Shown piece by piece: positions 1-11,702 of a stretch of DNA of 64,000 bases. The stretch spans positions 638,761 through 702,760 of the forward strand of contig JXTC01000139.1 in assembly GCA_002914845.1 (NCBI GenBank), written 5' to 3'. Source of the DNA: Trema orientale (lineage: Eukaryota > Streptophyta > Magnoliopsida > Rosales > Cannabaceae). A model generated the notes under the pieces. The model saw nothing but the letters and a program-made list of their open reading frames with translations, was not told the origin of the DNA and searched no databases. The stretch's first letter is position 1. Each line of letters starts with the position of its first letter. Made by a program: the position numbers and the translations under genes.

Positions 1-133
1 TCTTTTTCAGATAAATAAACTATACAACTAAGATAGTTTAATCTAGCAAATATCATAATTGCATATAAGAGAAAGTTGTTTATACTCAAAGGGTATAATT
101 GGAAATATGCTTTTTAGGACAAATATCCCAATA
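1..133 (-). mobile_element. Copia LTR terminal fragment
   Basis: The first 133 bases match the right-hand ends of the two copia LTRs at about 48130-48268 and 54245-54384, including the shared stretch around 'atctagcaaatatcataatt' and the terminal 'aaatatcccaata'. In those copies the coding strand is minus, so this is the start of a minus-strand LTR. The rest lies left of the window. The base after 133 is not the copia polypurine tract, so this is the outer edge of an element or a solo LTR. Confidence 0.7.
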
Positions 134-1427
134 TATATTTGGGCGCTAGCCTGCCACAACGTATTTACCAATACTCATCAAGCAATACAAATACATCACA
201 GATTCATGTCTTATTATAACATAATAACTTATACAAATGTTCATTCTTCAGATATAACAGAATAACTTACCTTGATTCTGAGCTTCCTAAGTCTTTACTT
301 GTGAAATACTATTTGCTCAGGGTAATGTTGATTTGCCCCTAATATTTTGCCATGAGAACTCTACTTGATTATTATGTATGTCATGCCACAATGCCTAATT
401 AGAAATGAGCTAAAGATCCACTACAAAATAGTAGCAATGAAAACAAAGACATGTTCAAGTACGAGAATTAGAATTACTTGGTGGTAGCTATAAAAGCAAG
501 ACAATGCCACCAAAAAAAAGTATTAGCTCTCTGGAAATACTTTGTTCTAATGATTAGTAGGGACAAAACAACTACTAACATGTTCACAACGTCTATATAT
601 GTAAAACAAATCTAATATTAAGGGTATACTTTTAAGTCTCTCTTAGTCATCTGCCCATGAAAATATTCGATCTGTTATTGCTAACATTTATGCTTCTAAG
701 TTGACATGCCCGTAAAGTGGAATTCCACTTATTTAATGTTGAAAAATGCAATTGGTATAAAATTCCAATTACTAAGTGTATGACGTTTGAACTATTCATT
801 GTCCATGATTTATTCAGAGACATTAGCATGTGTTAAAGATTAGGAACAAGGGGCCAAGTGAAATCAAGACACTATTTATATTTGTAATGAAGAATTGGCC
901 AAAAATTTCAATAACTTGTACATGAATGATGATGAGTCATAATTGATGATATACTAGTTTTTTTTTAATGTAATAATTTGAATTGTAATCATCAAGACTA
1001 TACTCTTTTTTCCTTACTAAGATTTTATCCTAATGGGTTTTTCTTAGTAAGGTTTTAATGAGGTAGTCAAAGATTAAATCAATAAAATCAAATTCAGAAT
1101 GTCAAATTTATTTGTTGCTTTATTGTTTTGAACATTTTCATTATAATTCTAAATAATTTTCTTAATGTTTTTATTTTTAACTTTTTTTTAATAAACTATT
1201 CAACTTATATAATATATCTTATTTAATTATTTTTAAATTTTTATCAATAGAAAAAAAATGTTATGTTTTATATTTTTTAAAAACTTTTACTTAAATATGT
1301 ATATTTGATTAAAAATATGTATATTTCATTAAAAATTTTAATTAAAACATAATATGCTTAAATTTTTTTTAATAAAACTAATAGTCTAATTTGATTTTTT
1401 TTAAAAAATTGATTTTTTTTTTTTAAA
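134..1427. other. AT-rich intergenic sequence
   Basis: I see no coding potential, RNA gene or terminal repeats here. Short open frames have no recognisable similarity. From about 960 onward the sequence becomes strongly A/T-rich with homopolymer runs. Confidence 0.5.
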
Positions 1428-1645
1428 GAGCCAAGAATGGGCCGGCCCGTCTTGGCCCGCTTCAGGTCCTGCCCAGCTATGGCCTGCCTAAGAGCCCGGC
1501 AGGCCAACTGGCTGGGCTGGGCTTTGTTTTATTTTGTGCGGGCTGGGCTGGCCCAACCCGCTTTTTTTGACGGGTCGGCTCAGCCCGTCCCATCCGCCTA
1601 AACCCGCTTTGGGCGGCCCAGCCTGCCCATTTCGCCACCTCTAGT
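1428..1645. repeat. GC-rich GGGC/GCCC motif repeat, transposon relic
   Basis: A block rich in G and C stands out from AT-rich flanks. It is made of variants of 'ggctgggc', 'ggcccaacccg' and 'cccgctttgggc' in both orientations, ending in 'ccatttcgccacctctag'. Motif clusters like this are common in hAT-like non-autonomous plant elements, but I could not define both termini or a target-site duplication. Confidence 0.4.
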
Positions 1646-3395
1646 GTTTAACTTTATATTCAATTTGTCAGCTAATATCACTTATATTTATAGATTTATG
1701 CCATCAAATTAAGTTCAGAATGAATAAAATAGTGCAATTAACATAAATGTACAAATGTTGTAGCTCTATTTTCAAACTTAATCTTAATTAGACATCTATT
1801 ATAATGTCTTAGTTAGGATAGTTAATATTTTTAGTATTGTCCTATTATACTAGCTCTATCATAAGAAATCCTATTGCTATATTTCTATATAAGACTCAAC
1901 AATAAGAGAAAACAAGTCAGAAAATTAATTCATCTCCAACTAGATCTTAAAAGAAATTATATTTAAAAAGGCAAAAGGAAAAGAATAGACACTGATGTAA
2001 ATACTCCTTCATAAAATAACTAATTTATTTGTTAATTGGCCAATATTTAGTCTCAAAAGGAAAAAAAAAGTAAGAAGAAAAATAGATTGAGATATTTTTA
2101 ATATAAGGGATAAGGCATTTCAAAAAGAGTAGGAAAAAGACTAGTATAATGTTTCACATGTCATATTAAAGAGACTAATATAAAAAGGAAAAAAAAGTAT
2201 TAGAACAAAAAATAAGAATGTTTATAAACATTTTTCACATGTCATAAATGATTTAATATTAACATTTCTTACAAGTTATCAAATGTTTTATTCATGAGAT
2301 TAGTAAGTTGTCGTGATAACTAATTTTTATAAATTGAAAAAAAAAATGTTATCACTAATTTAGCATTGAGAAAACGAATTAACAACACTAATTATGACAT
2401 TTAAAATTTTTGTTGGAAAGTCCGAACTTTCCACGAAACCCTCATTCAATGACATTTCAATAAATGTCATCAAAATGCTTTGATAATATATATTCAATGT
2501 CATAGAAAGGCTTTTTTGTTGTAGTGAAAAGAATTTCGTAACCTTGATTACCAGCATGTAATGAAGCTCGATTATAGAATAAATACAACTTTAACATAGT
2601 AGAACCTATTCCAATAAATACCATTTCCATAAAGTTATTGACATGCATTATCACGTCATGTTTATGGCGAGGCACATAGAATAAATAAGTAAGAAATTGA
2701 AAAGTAAAAACCAAAACTGCTAAAAAGTACCTTCAGAAAAATGGATTAAGTAAATTGTGGATGTTTCCGTCCGCTTGTGGGTAGAGGTACAATCACAGCT
2801 GATCATGTAAGTTGCAAACAATAGGGCAGGTGGATATATAGGACTAAAAAATGAGCAGGTGCTCATATAGAGCCCTTCTTAAGTTAGAGCATATATATAT
2901 ACACGCACATATAGGATAAGATCAAATACAAATTTAGAAGCAAAAATATAAATAATGTGAAATAGAACATACTACCGTTGCTCCTTCCTGCCCCTTGTTG
3001 CTTTTTGTTTCCTCCCTTTCATTCCTGATAAGGTGAGCCTCTTTGGGGGGATTCACGGTTTACCTCAGCACTCTATGAATACCTCTTTCATAGACCCGTA
3101 TTACAGCTTGAATAGGAGGTGTTTTCGCATCAACGTTCGCATTAATATCAACTTACACACCCTGGTTTTCAGAGAAAAACATATACTAAATCAAAAGAAA
3201 AAAAAAGATTTAATTTTAAAATATGAAACTAAATTAAAATATATCAGATTTTAATAAGTTATAATAAAATTTCGACAAAATTAATTTGATTAAAATATAA
3301 ATTTTATATTTTATTATATTTTATTTCATCTAATAAATTTTAATTTTGATAGATCTGGATGAATATTTTGTAATTTTATTAATTAGTTGAAATAT
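1646..3395. other. Intergenic sequence, no gene seen
   Basis: AT-rich spacer with no supportable coding region, apart from a possible CACTA-type end at 2340-2526 listed separately. Confidence 0.45.
2340..2526. mobile_element. Possible CACTA-type end fragment
   Basis: The stretch ends in 'ttttttgttgtagtg', which on the minus strand reads CACTACAACAAAAAAG. That is a typical CACTA-superfamily terminus and resembles the ends of the element at 5462-7270. No partner terminus or TSD was found, so it is probably a truncated relic. Identification rests on the terminal motif only. Confidence 0.35.
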
Positions 3396-3647
3396 TGTAA
3401 AACCCCAAATTTTTAAGAGGTATTGTGGTCATTTTGTTAATTTTCGGATTAATTAATGGAGGGACTAAGTTGCAAAAGTTTTAAGAAGTGGGGACTAAAT
3501 TGCAATATTTTGATGGACTAAAGTGAGAAGATTTTGAAAAATGATGGACTATTGTGCAATTTTTTTAAATTACACAGTCCCATTACAAGGGCCACGTGAC
3601 CCTCATTTTTTTTCTCCCTCTCTCTCTCTCTTCTCTCTCCCTCGCGA

Positions 3648-3652
<5 letters not shown>

Positions 3653-3686
<34 letters not shown>
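3653..3686. repeat. (TC)n microsatellite
   Basis: A perfect run of TC dinucleotides, preceded from 3614 by an imperfect CT-rich stretch. It lies inside the solo LTR and would be a pyrimidine patch in the 5' leader if the LTR promoter fires upstream. Confidence 0.9.
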
Positions 3687-3688
<2 letters not shown>

Positions 3689-5461
3689 GTTTCGGAAGAA
3701 GGAAGACCGAGGAGCCGCAGCCGCTGCCACGGCCATCGTCCAGCCCGCTAACCCACTAGTGAGACTTCGTCGTGCCTCCAGGGAGGCTCGATGGTGGAGC
3801 CGCGCCATCGACGAGCCTCCCTCGCTTGAAAACGCCATTGTTGGCCGTGAGGAACTTTGATTTTCTAGCGTCGTTTCGAGCCCTTTTAACTCGCGTTCTT
3901 GGGCTCATTGGATTTGTCTCGTCGAGAGGAACCTCAAGGTATATATTTCACGATCCCATTTTGTCCGGTTTGAAAGTTGCCATTTTTGAGTTATTTGAGC
4001 TTGAGTTTGACTTTTTGATCCAGTTGTTGGATTGTGTTTTTGATATCATTTTTGGAATGTACTCGAAAAATAAAGAAGTTTAATATATATATTGACTATG
4101 TTTGGTGACTGGCATGAAAAACGAAATCGAACGGCTAAGATTTTGCCTCGTTTTATGTGCCATCAGTTTATTTTCAGTTCAGACCCGAATTGGACGAGTT
4201 ATATGTCTAACTTAGCTATTTTGGGTGCTAAGAATTCAGAGAATAGGTCTGTTTATGGATTTGAAGCTCCATTGAGAAGCTGGTTTTTCACAAGAGAACG
4301 ATCGAGAGCTTGAAATTAGTTCCTGACCCTCCGAGCATTCGTCCAACGACATCTTGAGGACACAATAGCATGGTATCATAATTCTAGTGTGGTAGGAATT
4401 CATTACCTCTGTTTTATATCGTTTTTGAATAAAAACTTACTTTCTGCAATATATGATGACAAATGTGACTTTAGAACTATTTGAATATCTGTGATATAAT
4501 TTGATTGTATAATATATATTGTATTGCTCTGGGACTTTTCTGAGTGCCAGTTATTTTTGGGTATATCAAAAATAGGGCCGTTATACTGCCTGTTTTTCTA
4601 TAAAACCTAATATACTTATTTTATTGAAAAGCTAGAGCACGACTTTTTTCATACTTCAGTTCTATATTGCACATGTCATAGGATTATATATGAGCACCGT
4701 GTTAGCATCATGGGTTTATAGTATAGCGCTATGTACCCGACTGTCAGTGTAGAGTCCGTAGACCCACATGGGGTTCGTTTCTTCTTATTAGCTCCCCATT
4801 TGGTAGGCGTAGGCAATTCGGTTATCCCTCCAGATTTGGTAGGCGACACATGAGTATCCCCTCTAGGTATGGGCTTAAGTGTCAAGCAAGCTGCTAGATA
4901 CACTTAGTGCCATTACCCTGGGTTTCCATAGATGAGAGGATGAGAGCTTATGAGTATGGGTTGATTTGTGTCATGTGCATCTGAACTGAATGATTTTGAT
5001 TATGCTACTATATATATATATATATGTATGTTTTGGATTTAAACTAACTATGCATAAACTTTCCATCACTAAAATATCTTCTATCGAGGTAACTATTTTT
5101 CCTACTAGGCATTTTATGCTCACCCTCTATCTTCCTTCCTCAGGTGGTATTCAGTGCGATCTTGGTAATCAAGAGGATTAAGAGGCTATCTCTGACTATA
5201 GTGCATTGTCTTGATAATGCTAGAAGTTTGTTGTTATGGTGTTTAAATTGTTTGAATTTAATTTAGTATTGAACAAAGATTACTACTTTTTATTATGTCT
5301 GTAAACTTATGTATGCCATTTTGGTAGTTGATACTTGCAGTGAATGATGATGATGATGCTTGAGCTTTAATTTGAATTATGTTTTTCAATTACTATTCGA
5401 TCTATATTTAATGGTATATATTAACTGTGAGAGAGGTTCACTGGATGAGATTTCAAATATT

Positions 5462-7270
5462 CACTACAAAAAAAAAGAGCTTTAACGACTGGAATTTAAC
5501 GGCGGTTCAAAGAAAACCACCGTTAAAGTAAACCGCAAAGCCTTTCTCGGCGGTTCCGGTTCAACCGCTGAGAAAGGCTTCTTTTTTAAAAAATATTTTT
5601 TCAGCAGTTGAACTGGAACCACTGAGAACCAATTTTAACGGCGGTTCTAACAAAATCGCCACTGAAGACTATTTAAAAGAGGCTGAGACCAGCTCAACCC
5701 TCATTCTTCTTCTTCTTCCCCTAAGCCGTAAACTGCTGTTCGTCTCCTCCGAGCACGGTAACTCTTATTTCGGCCTGTTTTCTAGTCAAAATCACCTCCA
5801 TTTAGCTTAAATCATTTTATTTGATCTGGGTAAGCTTTATATGCTTGAATTTTTTACGATTTGTTTGTATTTTAATAATTTTTTAACCTAGAATTTATTT
5901 AGAAAATTTTAAGAGTAATCTTATTATTTTTTGTGTATTTTTTGGTTGTTTTAGGTTCCAATTTGGTCGGAAATATCAATTTTAGTATCAAATCCATAGT
6001 ATTGTTGCATTTTAGGTCACTTGAAGGTAATTTTTTTTTAATTTTTTATTTAATCCAAATTTTTTTTATGTTAAATGTGATTGTGATTTTGTGTATTTTC
6101 TTGTTGTATTAGGTTCTAATTTGAATGGGTATAGTAAGTTTAGCATGAAATTTAGAGTGTTGTTGGATTTTAGGTCACTTTGAGATTATTTTATTTTATT
6201 TTTTTATTTAATCCGAAATTTCTTTTAATTATAGAAATTGAAATGAAATGTATGTTATTATGTTGTTTTTTTAATAGTCATTAACCATTATAGTTTGTTA
6301 ATGTAACTACATTGTCATGAATTGCTTAATTTTGCTTAATATTATGTGAGTTTACTATATGTGTTGCGCATGATGCGAGACTTTATGAAGGATAATAGTC
6401 CAGTGGATTACATTGGATCAAACGTAAGTATCTTGATACTTTACTTTATTTGTCTAAAAGTATTTAAGTTCACACATGTACTTGTCATTTTTAGTTACTA
6501 AATTTGATTTGTATTTATAAACTTATAGTGTCACGGCCAAGAAATTTATTCAGTGGACGACATCAATGAAATAAGTGAAGAATGGGTCGTAACTATAACC
6601 ATGGATTAGGTAAACTATGTTCTTGGACTTAGTTACTGGTATAATTCGTCAGAATTATGTTGCAAGTGTTAGTGATATGCTCAAGTATTTGGTTATATTT
6701 CTAATTCGTTGACTTTATGTATGTTAGATATATTAGTCTAACATTGAATTAAGTTAATTAACTTGCAAGTGGTAGTGATATACATATATTGTGTTATATT
6801 TATTTATGTAATAGAACTTTAGTTGTATATATTTATTTGTGAATTAATCTGGGTCTGGATATTGTAGAAGTTGAATGAGACTATTTACGCAGGTTTTTAT
6901 TGTATAGATTTCGTAAATTACCCAGAAAAAGGAAAAAAATTTCCTCTTAGGGGGGCCTTTAACGGCAATTCCATGTGAAATATTGTGAAAAGGCCACACA
7001 AACCTGTTTACGGCGGGTTATAACCACTGTTAAAGGAATCAATTACGGTAGTTTCTGGACAATTGCCATAGTTGATCATTGTCACATCCCATTTAACGGC
7101 GGTTGAATGGAATCAATTCTTTAATTGATCATTCTTTCACAGCAGTTGATAACTACCGTTAAAGGTATCGTTTTTTAACATCATTTGCATTAACGACAGT
7201 TATCAACCGCCGTAAAATTATTAATTACGGCAGGTTTTAACTGCTGTGATTTTCTCTTTTTGTAGTAGTG
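5462..7270 (+). mobile_element. Non-autonomous CACTA DNA transposon
   Basis: It starts CACTACAAAAAAAAAGAG and ends CTCTTTTTGTAGTAGTG, imperfect inverted termini of the CACTA (En/Spm) type. A 3-bp target-site duplication 'att' flanks it at 5459-5461 and 7271-7273, as expected for this superfamily. Both subterminal zones carry many copies of an 'aacggcggtt' / 'aaccgccgtt' motif in both orientations, matching the transposase-binding subterminal repeats of the family. The interior holds a direct duplication with period about 158 (aggttccaatttg near 5953, aggttctaatttg near 6111). Two exon-like pieces at about 6370-6425 and 6531-6609 are separated by a GT-AG-like intron. No transposase is present, so movement would need help in trans. 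Confidence 0.85.
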
Positions 7271-7394
7271 ATTTTATTTAAATGGGCTGTTTTATAAAAT
7301 TAAAAATTTTAAGATCTTTTTAAAATAAATCAAGGAATTTCTCATTTTAGTAAAATTCTCTTTCTGCCACTGGCCCGAGTTTTGGGTCGTGACA

Positions 7395-8789
7395 AATATA
7401 TTTAAAAAAATTATATTTTTTCATAATATAATATGACATTTTATTTGTATAAGCTTTCATAATGATTGATATTACTACTAGTCCCTAAACCAAGAAAAAA
7501 AGTATCTTTTAGTCCTTTTCTATTATATATTTAACATAAAATGTCAAAAAAAAAAAAAAATCAAGAAAAGTCTTAGAAGTTTAAGGACTAAAATTTAAGG
7601 TTTAAAGTTTACGACGAAAATAAGACTTTCTCAATTGTGTCGCGACTAGCAATATATGTACCTATTTGAGAAAGTTATATCAAAAGTAGAAAGAAACAAA
7701 GGGGAAAAATAGGATATGTAATAGAACAACCATGTGCTATATATATATATATACATATTCATTTACATCGGTGTTCAATTTAGCTTTTACACCAAACCTA
7801 CGTGTTCGAATTATATCATCTTTTACACGACATTTTTTCCCCTAATTCGGTCTATGCAAGGACTCGAACCAATGCCTAGTGTAGAAACTGGCCCAATTTG
7901 GTCTACTGACATCGCTCGTTACTCGTTTGGACATTTGTATTAATTTGATCTTTACTACTTTGCTTCTAAAGCTTATTACTAGCTAGGAAATTTCGCTGGG
8001 TGTACTTATTAGAAGTACATACACATTACAAGGGTGAACGTTTGAACGTAGCAATAAAGTAATTGTGATGAATATATATATATATATTATATGGTCTATA
8101 TAGCTTTGTACAAACGAAAGTCCTTTGGCACTCTATTCTGGTTTGAGTGAACTTGAAGCAATGAACAAACTACGTACTCTGTTCCAACGCCTTGGTCGCT
8201 CCTATATTGGTTAAACATACAGGTCGTATATATGTATGATTTGTCCCCTCCTACAATAGTACTAATTTCTAAACATTTTTGTTACCCAACAAACGTCGTC
8301 TTTAATTGGAAATGTAATGAAATAAGATATATATATTATATGTATACTATTTAATTGCTACACTAATATACTTTATCATCACTAAAAAAACCTGGACCCG
8401 CCAACAGTGACATATATATGTATATATATATATTCATTACATTAATTTCTCAATCAACCTAAATATTTATTTTTTTGGAAAACTTTGCATATGTAGTGGG
8501 TACAAAAAATACATCTTATCAGTAGTGTGAATTTTTAGGTCTTAAATTTCAATCGGATAATTTTACTTCATTTGAATATAACTCTACGTCTATATAATAA
8601 TTACATTCACAGATATACAAGTGAAAATAAAGAATATACGTCTTACAAAATTTAAGTAGAAATACCTTATATTCATAAAATAAATGGTACCAAATATTGG
8701 AAACTAAAATAAGTGCAATCTCAAGTTTAAGTGGGTCTCATGCAGTATGATAATATATCCTCTGAAAACTCTTCTTCTTAAAAAGTTAT
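7395..8789. other. Intergenic region upstream of the CCX gene
   Basis: AT-rich sequence with several (AT)n tracts, for example near 7740, 8070, 8330 and 8410. I see no coding region or transposon termini. The last few hundred bases presumably hold the promoter of the CCX gene. Confidence 0.5.
8751..8760 (+). promoter_or_regulatory. Possible TATA box of the CCX gene
   Basis: The string 'taatatatcc' sits about 200 bases upstream of the CCX start codon and about 40 bases before the duplicated leader. Position and composition fit a plant TATA box, but AT-rich matches are common in this region and there is no transcript evidence. Confidence 0.25.
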
Positions 8790-8873
8790 ATCTACACTAC
8801 TACTATTCCCTCACCGCATATGCAACTTTAATCTACACTCTACTACTATTCCCTCACCACACATTCAACTTCA
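8790..8873 (+). repeat. Tandem duplication in the CCX 5' leader
   Basis: Two adjacent units of 41 and 43 bases (8790-8830 and 8831-8873) share 'ctactattccctcacc' and similar flanks. The units are C/T-rich and lie immediately before the upstream ORFs, so they are probably in the 5' untranslated region or core promoter. Confidence 0.75.
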
Positions 8874-8877
8874 ATAA

Positions 8878-8958
8878 ATGAACTCTCTTAAGAATCATCA
8901 TCAAATTACCTCCTTCGCTCTCCAAATAAACCTCTTGATTCTCTGAATGAATCAATAA
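8878..8958 (+). promoter_or_regulatory. Two stacked upstream ORFs abutting the CCX start
   Basis: An ATG at 8878 opens 22 codons ending in TGA at 8944-8946. The next base begins a second ATG (8947) with only three codons and a TAA at 8956-8958. The base after that starts the CCX ATG at 8959. All three frames are the same frame and touch without spacers. If transcription starts upstream of 8878, scanning ribosomes would meet both uORFs first, and main-frame translation would need leaky scanning or near-zero-distance reinitiation. A transcript beginning between 8880 and 8946 would avoid the first one. Confidence 0.55.
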
Positions 8959-10779
8959 ATGGCAAGTTCAAGTAGTTCTTCTTCAACCTCCGTTAATACT
9001 AGTCCTATTTCTTCTCTCATCCTAATATCAATAAACACAATAGCATTCCTCTTCCTTCTCGTAGTCATCAAAACCCAATCTTTCGATCATCCTCATGAAT
9101 ATGCTTATACTTATAGTACCCGAAATCATCTCAATACCACCATCAAAACCGACGCTTGTGCCGCCCTCCATGACTTCTCAGACTACCCCTCAAAGTGCTC
9201 TTACCTCAAAACTCATCCACTCTCTTGCAAACCCAAAGGCTACATAAACTATCTCAACCTCTTCTACTGCCACTTTGGTCATTTCCCTCTTCTGGGTAAA
9301 TCCCTGCTTCTCCTTTGGCTCGTCGTTTTGTTGTACTTATTAGGCAACACCGCCGCCGTTTACTTCTGCCCCTCCTTGGAGAGCTTGTCCAACATCCTCA
9401 AGCTCTCCCCGACCATAGCCGGCATCACTCTCCTCTCCCTCGGCAACGGCGCTCCTGACGTCTTCGCCATCGTTATCTCATTCACCAAGTCCGGAGATGC
9501 CGATGTCGGCCTCAACAGCGTCTTGGGCGGCGCCTTCTTTGTCTCCAGCGTTGTCGTTGGTGTCATAAGTGTTCTCATTGATCGTCCTCGTATGACCAAT
9601 AGTACTACTGCTCCTCCTCCTCTTATTGACAAGACTAGTTTCGTCAGAGACGTTGCTTTCTTCCTCTTCGCTCTCTCGTCCCTCCTCGCCATATTCGCCA
9701 TCGAGAGAGTCAACCTCTTCGCGGCCATATGCTTCTTCGCCATCTACTTTCTCTACGTCTGTTCCGTCTCCGCCACCCACTTCTTCTCCAGAAACGACAC
9801 CAACGAGTACAAAACGACATCACTTGTTGATGACACGACGATGTCAAGTGCCGATGTTAACTACATTCCATTGCTTGCTTACGTGGACGACAATCATGAC
9901 CGTCTAAACGACGAGAAAGTAGAAGTACTGGAGCAAAACGCATGTCGTATGGGGTACGTTGACTATCTCAAACTCACGGGAAAGTTGACTCTAAAGCTTG
10001 TGGAGCTACCCCTTTACTTGCCCAGAAGAGCCACCATACCCGTGGTCACAGAGGACCAGTGGTCGAAGCCATACGCGGTGGTGTCCGTCTCTCTAGCTCC
10101 CATTCTAGTGGCGGTTCTATGTAACACGCAGAGAGAGAACGTTGATTCGAGGACTGAGCTGTTGACTTATATGACAGCTGGCCTCGTCGGATTGGTCCTT
10201 GGCAACCTGGCCTATGTCACCACCAATCACTATGGCCCACCTAAGCAGTGCCTCTTCCCATGGCTCGTGGGAGGGTTTGTGATGAGTGTGACGTGGACGT
10301 ACTTGGTGGCTGAGGAGTTGGTGTCTTTGTTGGTCTCTTTGGGGAGTGTGTTTGGGATGAGCCCATCTGTTTTGGGCCTGACGGTCTTGGCCTGGGGTAA
10401 CTCGTTGGGGGACCTCATAGCCAACGTGGCCATGGCCTTGCGTGGTGGGCCGGACGGGGCCCAAATAGCGATCTCGGGCTGCTATGCTGGGCCTCTGTTC
10501 AACACAGTGGTCGGGGTGGGCTTCTCGTTGGTGATGGCGGCCTGGACGGAGTATCCATCGGTGTACGAGATTCCCAAAGACCATTCTCTGTACGAGACGG
10601 TGGGCTTCCTCGTGGGTGGGCTGCTTTGGGCCCTTGTGGTGTTGCCCAAGAACGACATGAGGCTCAATCGTCTCTTGGGGATTGGGCTTCTCGCAATTTA
10701 CGGCTGTTTTCTCTTTGTCAGGCTCGCCAGAGTTCTCGGTTTTCTTGGACTTTCTACTCCTACTCGTATTTGGACCTGA
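8959..10779 (+). CDS. Cation/calcium exchanger (CCX family), intact single exon
   Basis: This 606-residue protein belongs to the plant CCX branch of the Ca2+/cation antiporter superfamily, related to animal K+-dependent Na+/Ca2+ exchangers. Family members exchange Ca2+, K+, Na+ or similar ions across endomembranes or the plasma membrane. A hydrophobic segment spans residues 18-38 after a Ser-rich start, followed by a Cys-containing loop (67-104). The first Na_Ca_ex half covers about 110-270, with the alpha-1 motif GNGAPD at 162-167. A hydrophilic loop (276-365) follows, then the second half (about 370-595) with the alpha-2 motif GNSLGD at 480-485. Length and layout fit a complete CCX, and the frame has no intron, as is common in this family. 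ATG 8959 is the first codon after an in-frame stop. Motif GNTAAVYFC (129-137) has Val where I would expect Asp. A related gene lies convergently at 63260-64000. The CCX subgroup cannot be fixed from sequence alone. Confidence 0.95.
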   Translation: MASSSSSSSTSVNTSPISSLILISINTIAFLFLLVVIKTQSFDHPHEYAYTYSTRNHLNTTIKTDACAALHDFSDYPSKCSYLKTHPLSCKPKGYINYLNLFYCHFGHFPLLGKSLLLLWLVVLLYLLGNTAAVYFCPSLESLSNILKLSPTIAGITLLSLGNGAPDVFAIVISFTKSGDADVGLNSVLGGAFFVSSVVVGVISVLIDRPRMTNSTTAPPPLIDKTSFVRDVAFFLFALSSLLAIFAIERVNLFAAICFFAIYFLYVCSVSATHFFSRNDTNEYKTTSLVDDTTMSSADVNYIPLLAYVDDNHDRLNDEKVEVLEQNACRMGYVDYLKLTGKLTLKLVELPLYLPRRATIPVVTEDQWSKPYAVVSVSLAPILVAVLCNTQRENVDSRTELLTYMTAGLVGLVLGNLAYVTTNHYGPPKQCLFPWLVGGFVMSVTWTYLVAEELVSLLVSLGSVFGMSPSVLGLTVLAWGNSLGDLIANVAMALRGGPDGAQIAISGCYAGPLFNTVVGVGFSLVMAAWTEYPSVYEIPKDHSLYETVGFLVGGLLWALVVLPKNDMRLNRLLGIGLLAIYGCFLFVRLARVLGFLGLSTPTRIWT

Positions 10780-11649
10780 GTCGGAGTAAGTTGACCCAAT
10801 TTTAATGACTATTTTTAAGGATAATTTTTTCAGGACTCATAATTTTTATGACTGTAGTCACAACCATATGTCATAAATCTTTTGACGGTCCGAAAGAAAA
10901 TTATCTTAAAAACTGGTCTTTAAAATGTAATATCATTTCGGCCCCAAAAGAAGACTCCTCTTTCCTGGAATGGGGCCACACGGGTCCAGCAATCGGTGGG
11001 TTGGGCTTCTGGCCCAGTTTCTGAAAATCCCAACGCCAGCTGGAACATTACGTGTTTTGAGTTGGCGAAGACTCAGTCATTTTGATAGGTTACTGTTGCG
11101 TGTGCAGTGGAGTTTATGCTATATATAGTTAGTAAATTACATGAACTCAAATAGTTTATATGTTAGTATTAGACAACTCAAATTGTTTCTTGGGCCAACT
11201 TGTTATATATGCTAGTACTCATAGTTGTAGTCTTGTGTATCGTAAATACTAGTGGGGAATAGGTTGGAAGTGTATATTCATTTGAACTTGAAGCCATATA
11301 TTAACTAATGTTTGAAGTGTATGTTCATTTGAACTTGAAGCCATATATTAACTAATGTTAGAGAAAAAGAAAAAGCTCATATATTTAAAACGAGTATCAA
11401 TAAAGGGGATATTATTATTTATGCTTGTGAAAAATATTGCCTAATGGATGATTCATTTTCAAGAAAGGTCTCATACTTTTAACAAAATTCAAAATTTAAA
11501 ACACCCAATACTTTTCTTTTTATCAAGTATGTTCATATCCATTTAAATATATATATATATATATGGTTGCCAATCCAGTAGGTATTTTTTTTTTTACCTA
11601 TGTGTAGGTATTTTTTTTTAGCTGTTGGATCATCATCTAATAGTGATCT
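10780..11649. other. 3' flank of the CCX gene and spacer
   Basis: This holds the presumed 3' untranslated region and AT-rich spacer. No further coding is seen. It includes a short tandem duplication (11267-11360) and ends at an assembly gap. Confidence 0.5.
11267..11360. repeat. 47-bp tandem duplication
   Basis: Two nearly identical 47-bp units start at 11267 and 11314, sharing 'catttgaacttgaagccata'. They differ at about one or two positions, suggesting a recent local duplication. Confidence 0.85.
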
Positions 11650-11702
11650 NNNNNNNNNNNNNNNNNNNNNNNNNNNNNNNNNNNNNNNNNNNNNNNNNNN
11701 NN
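11650..11702. other. Assembly gap (53 N)
   Basis: A run of N beside a short tandem repeat, suggesting the gap arose because the repeat array could not be resolved. Confidence 0.99.

Larger units (their letters stand above)
3396..7394 (+). mobile_element. Solo LTR (Ty3/gypsy-like) interrupted by a CACTA element
   Basis: The left end reads TGTAAAACCCCAAA and the right end TTTTGGGTCGTGACA, giving TG...CA termini with short inverted similarity. Perfect 5-bp target-site duplications 'aatat' flank it at 3391-3395 and 7395-7399. Without the internal CACTA element (5462-7270) it is about 2.19 kb. No gag or pol coding is present, so it is best read as a solo LTR left by LTR-LTR recombination. A pyrimidine-rich leader near 3600-3690 may be its promoter region. 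Open frames at 3772-4083 and 4092-4313 resemble nothing I recognise and are probably chance. Lineage is inferred only from the terminal style. Confidence 0.8.

Noticed and set aside
3772..4313. Two adjacent open frames of 103 and 73 codons
   Set aside because: They lie inside a solo LTR with a perfect TSD and show no recognisable motif.
9360..10667. Antisense and shifted open frames within the CCX gene
   Set aside because: These are shadows of the real reading frame, which encodes a complete conserved transporter.
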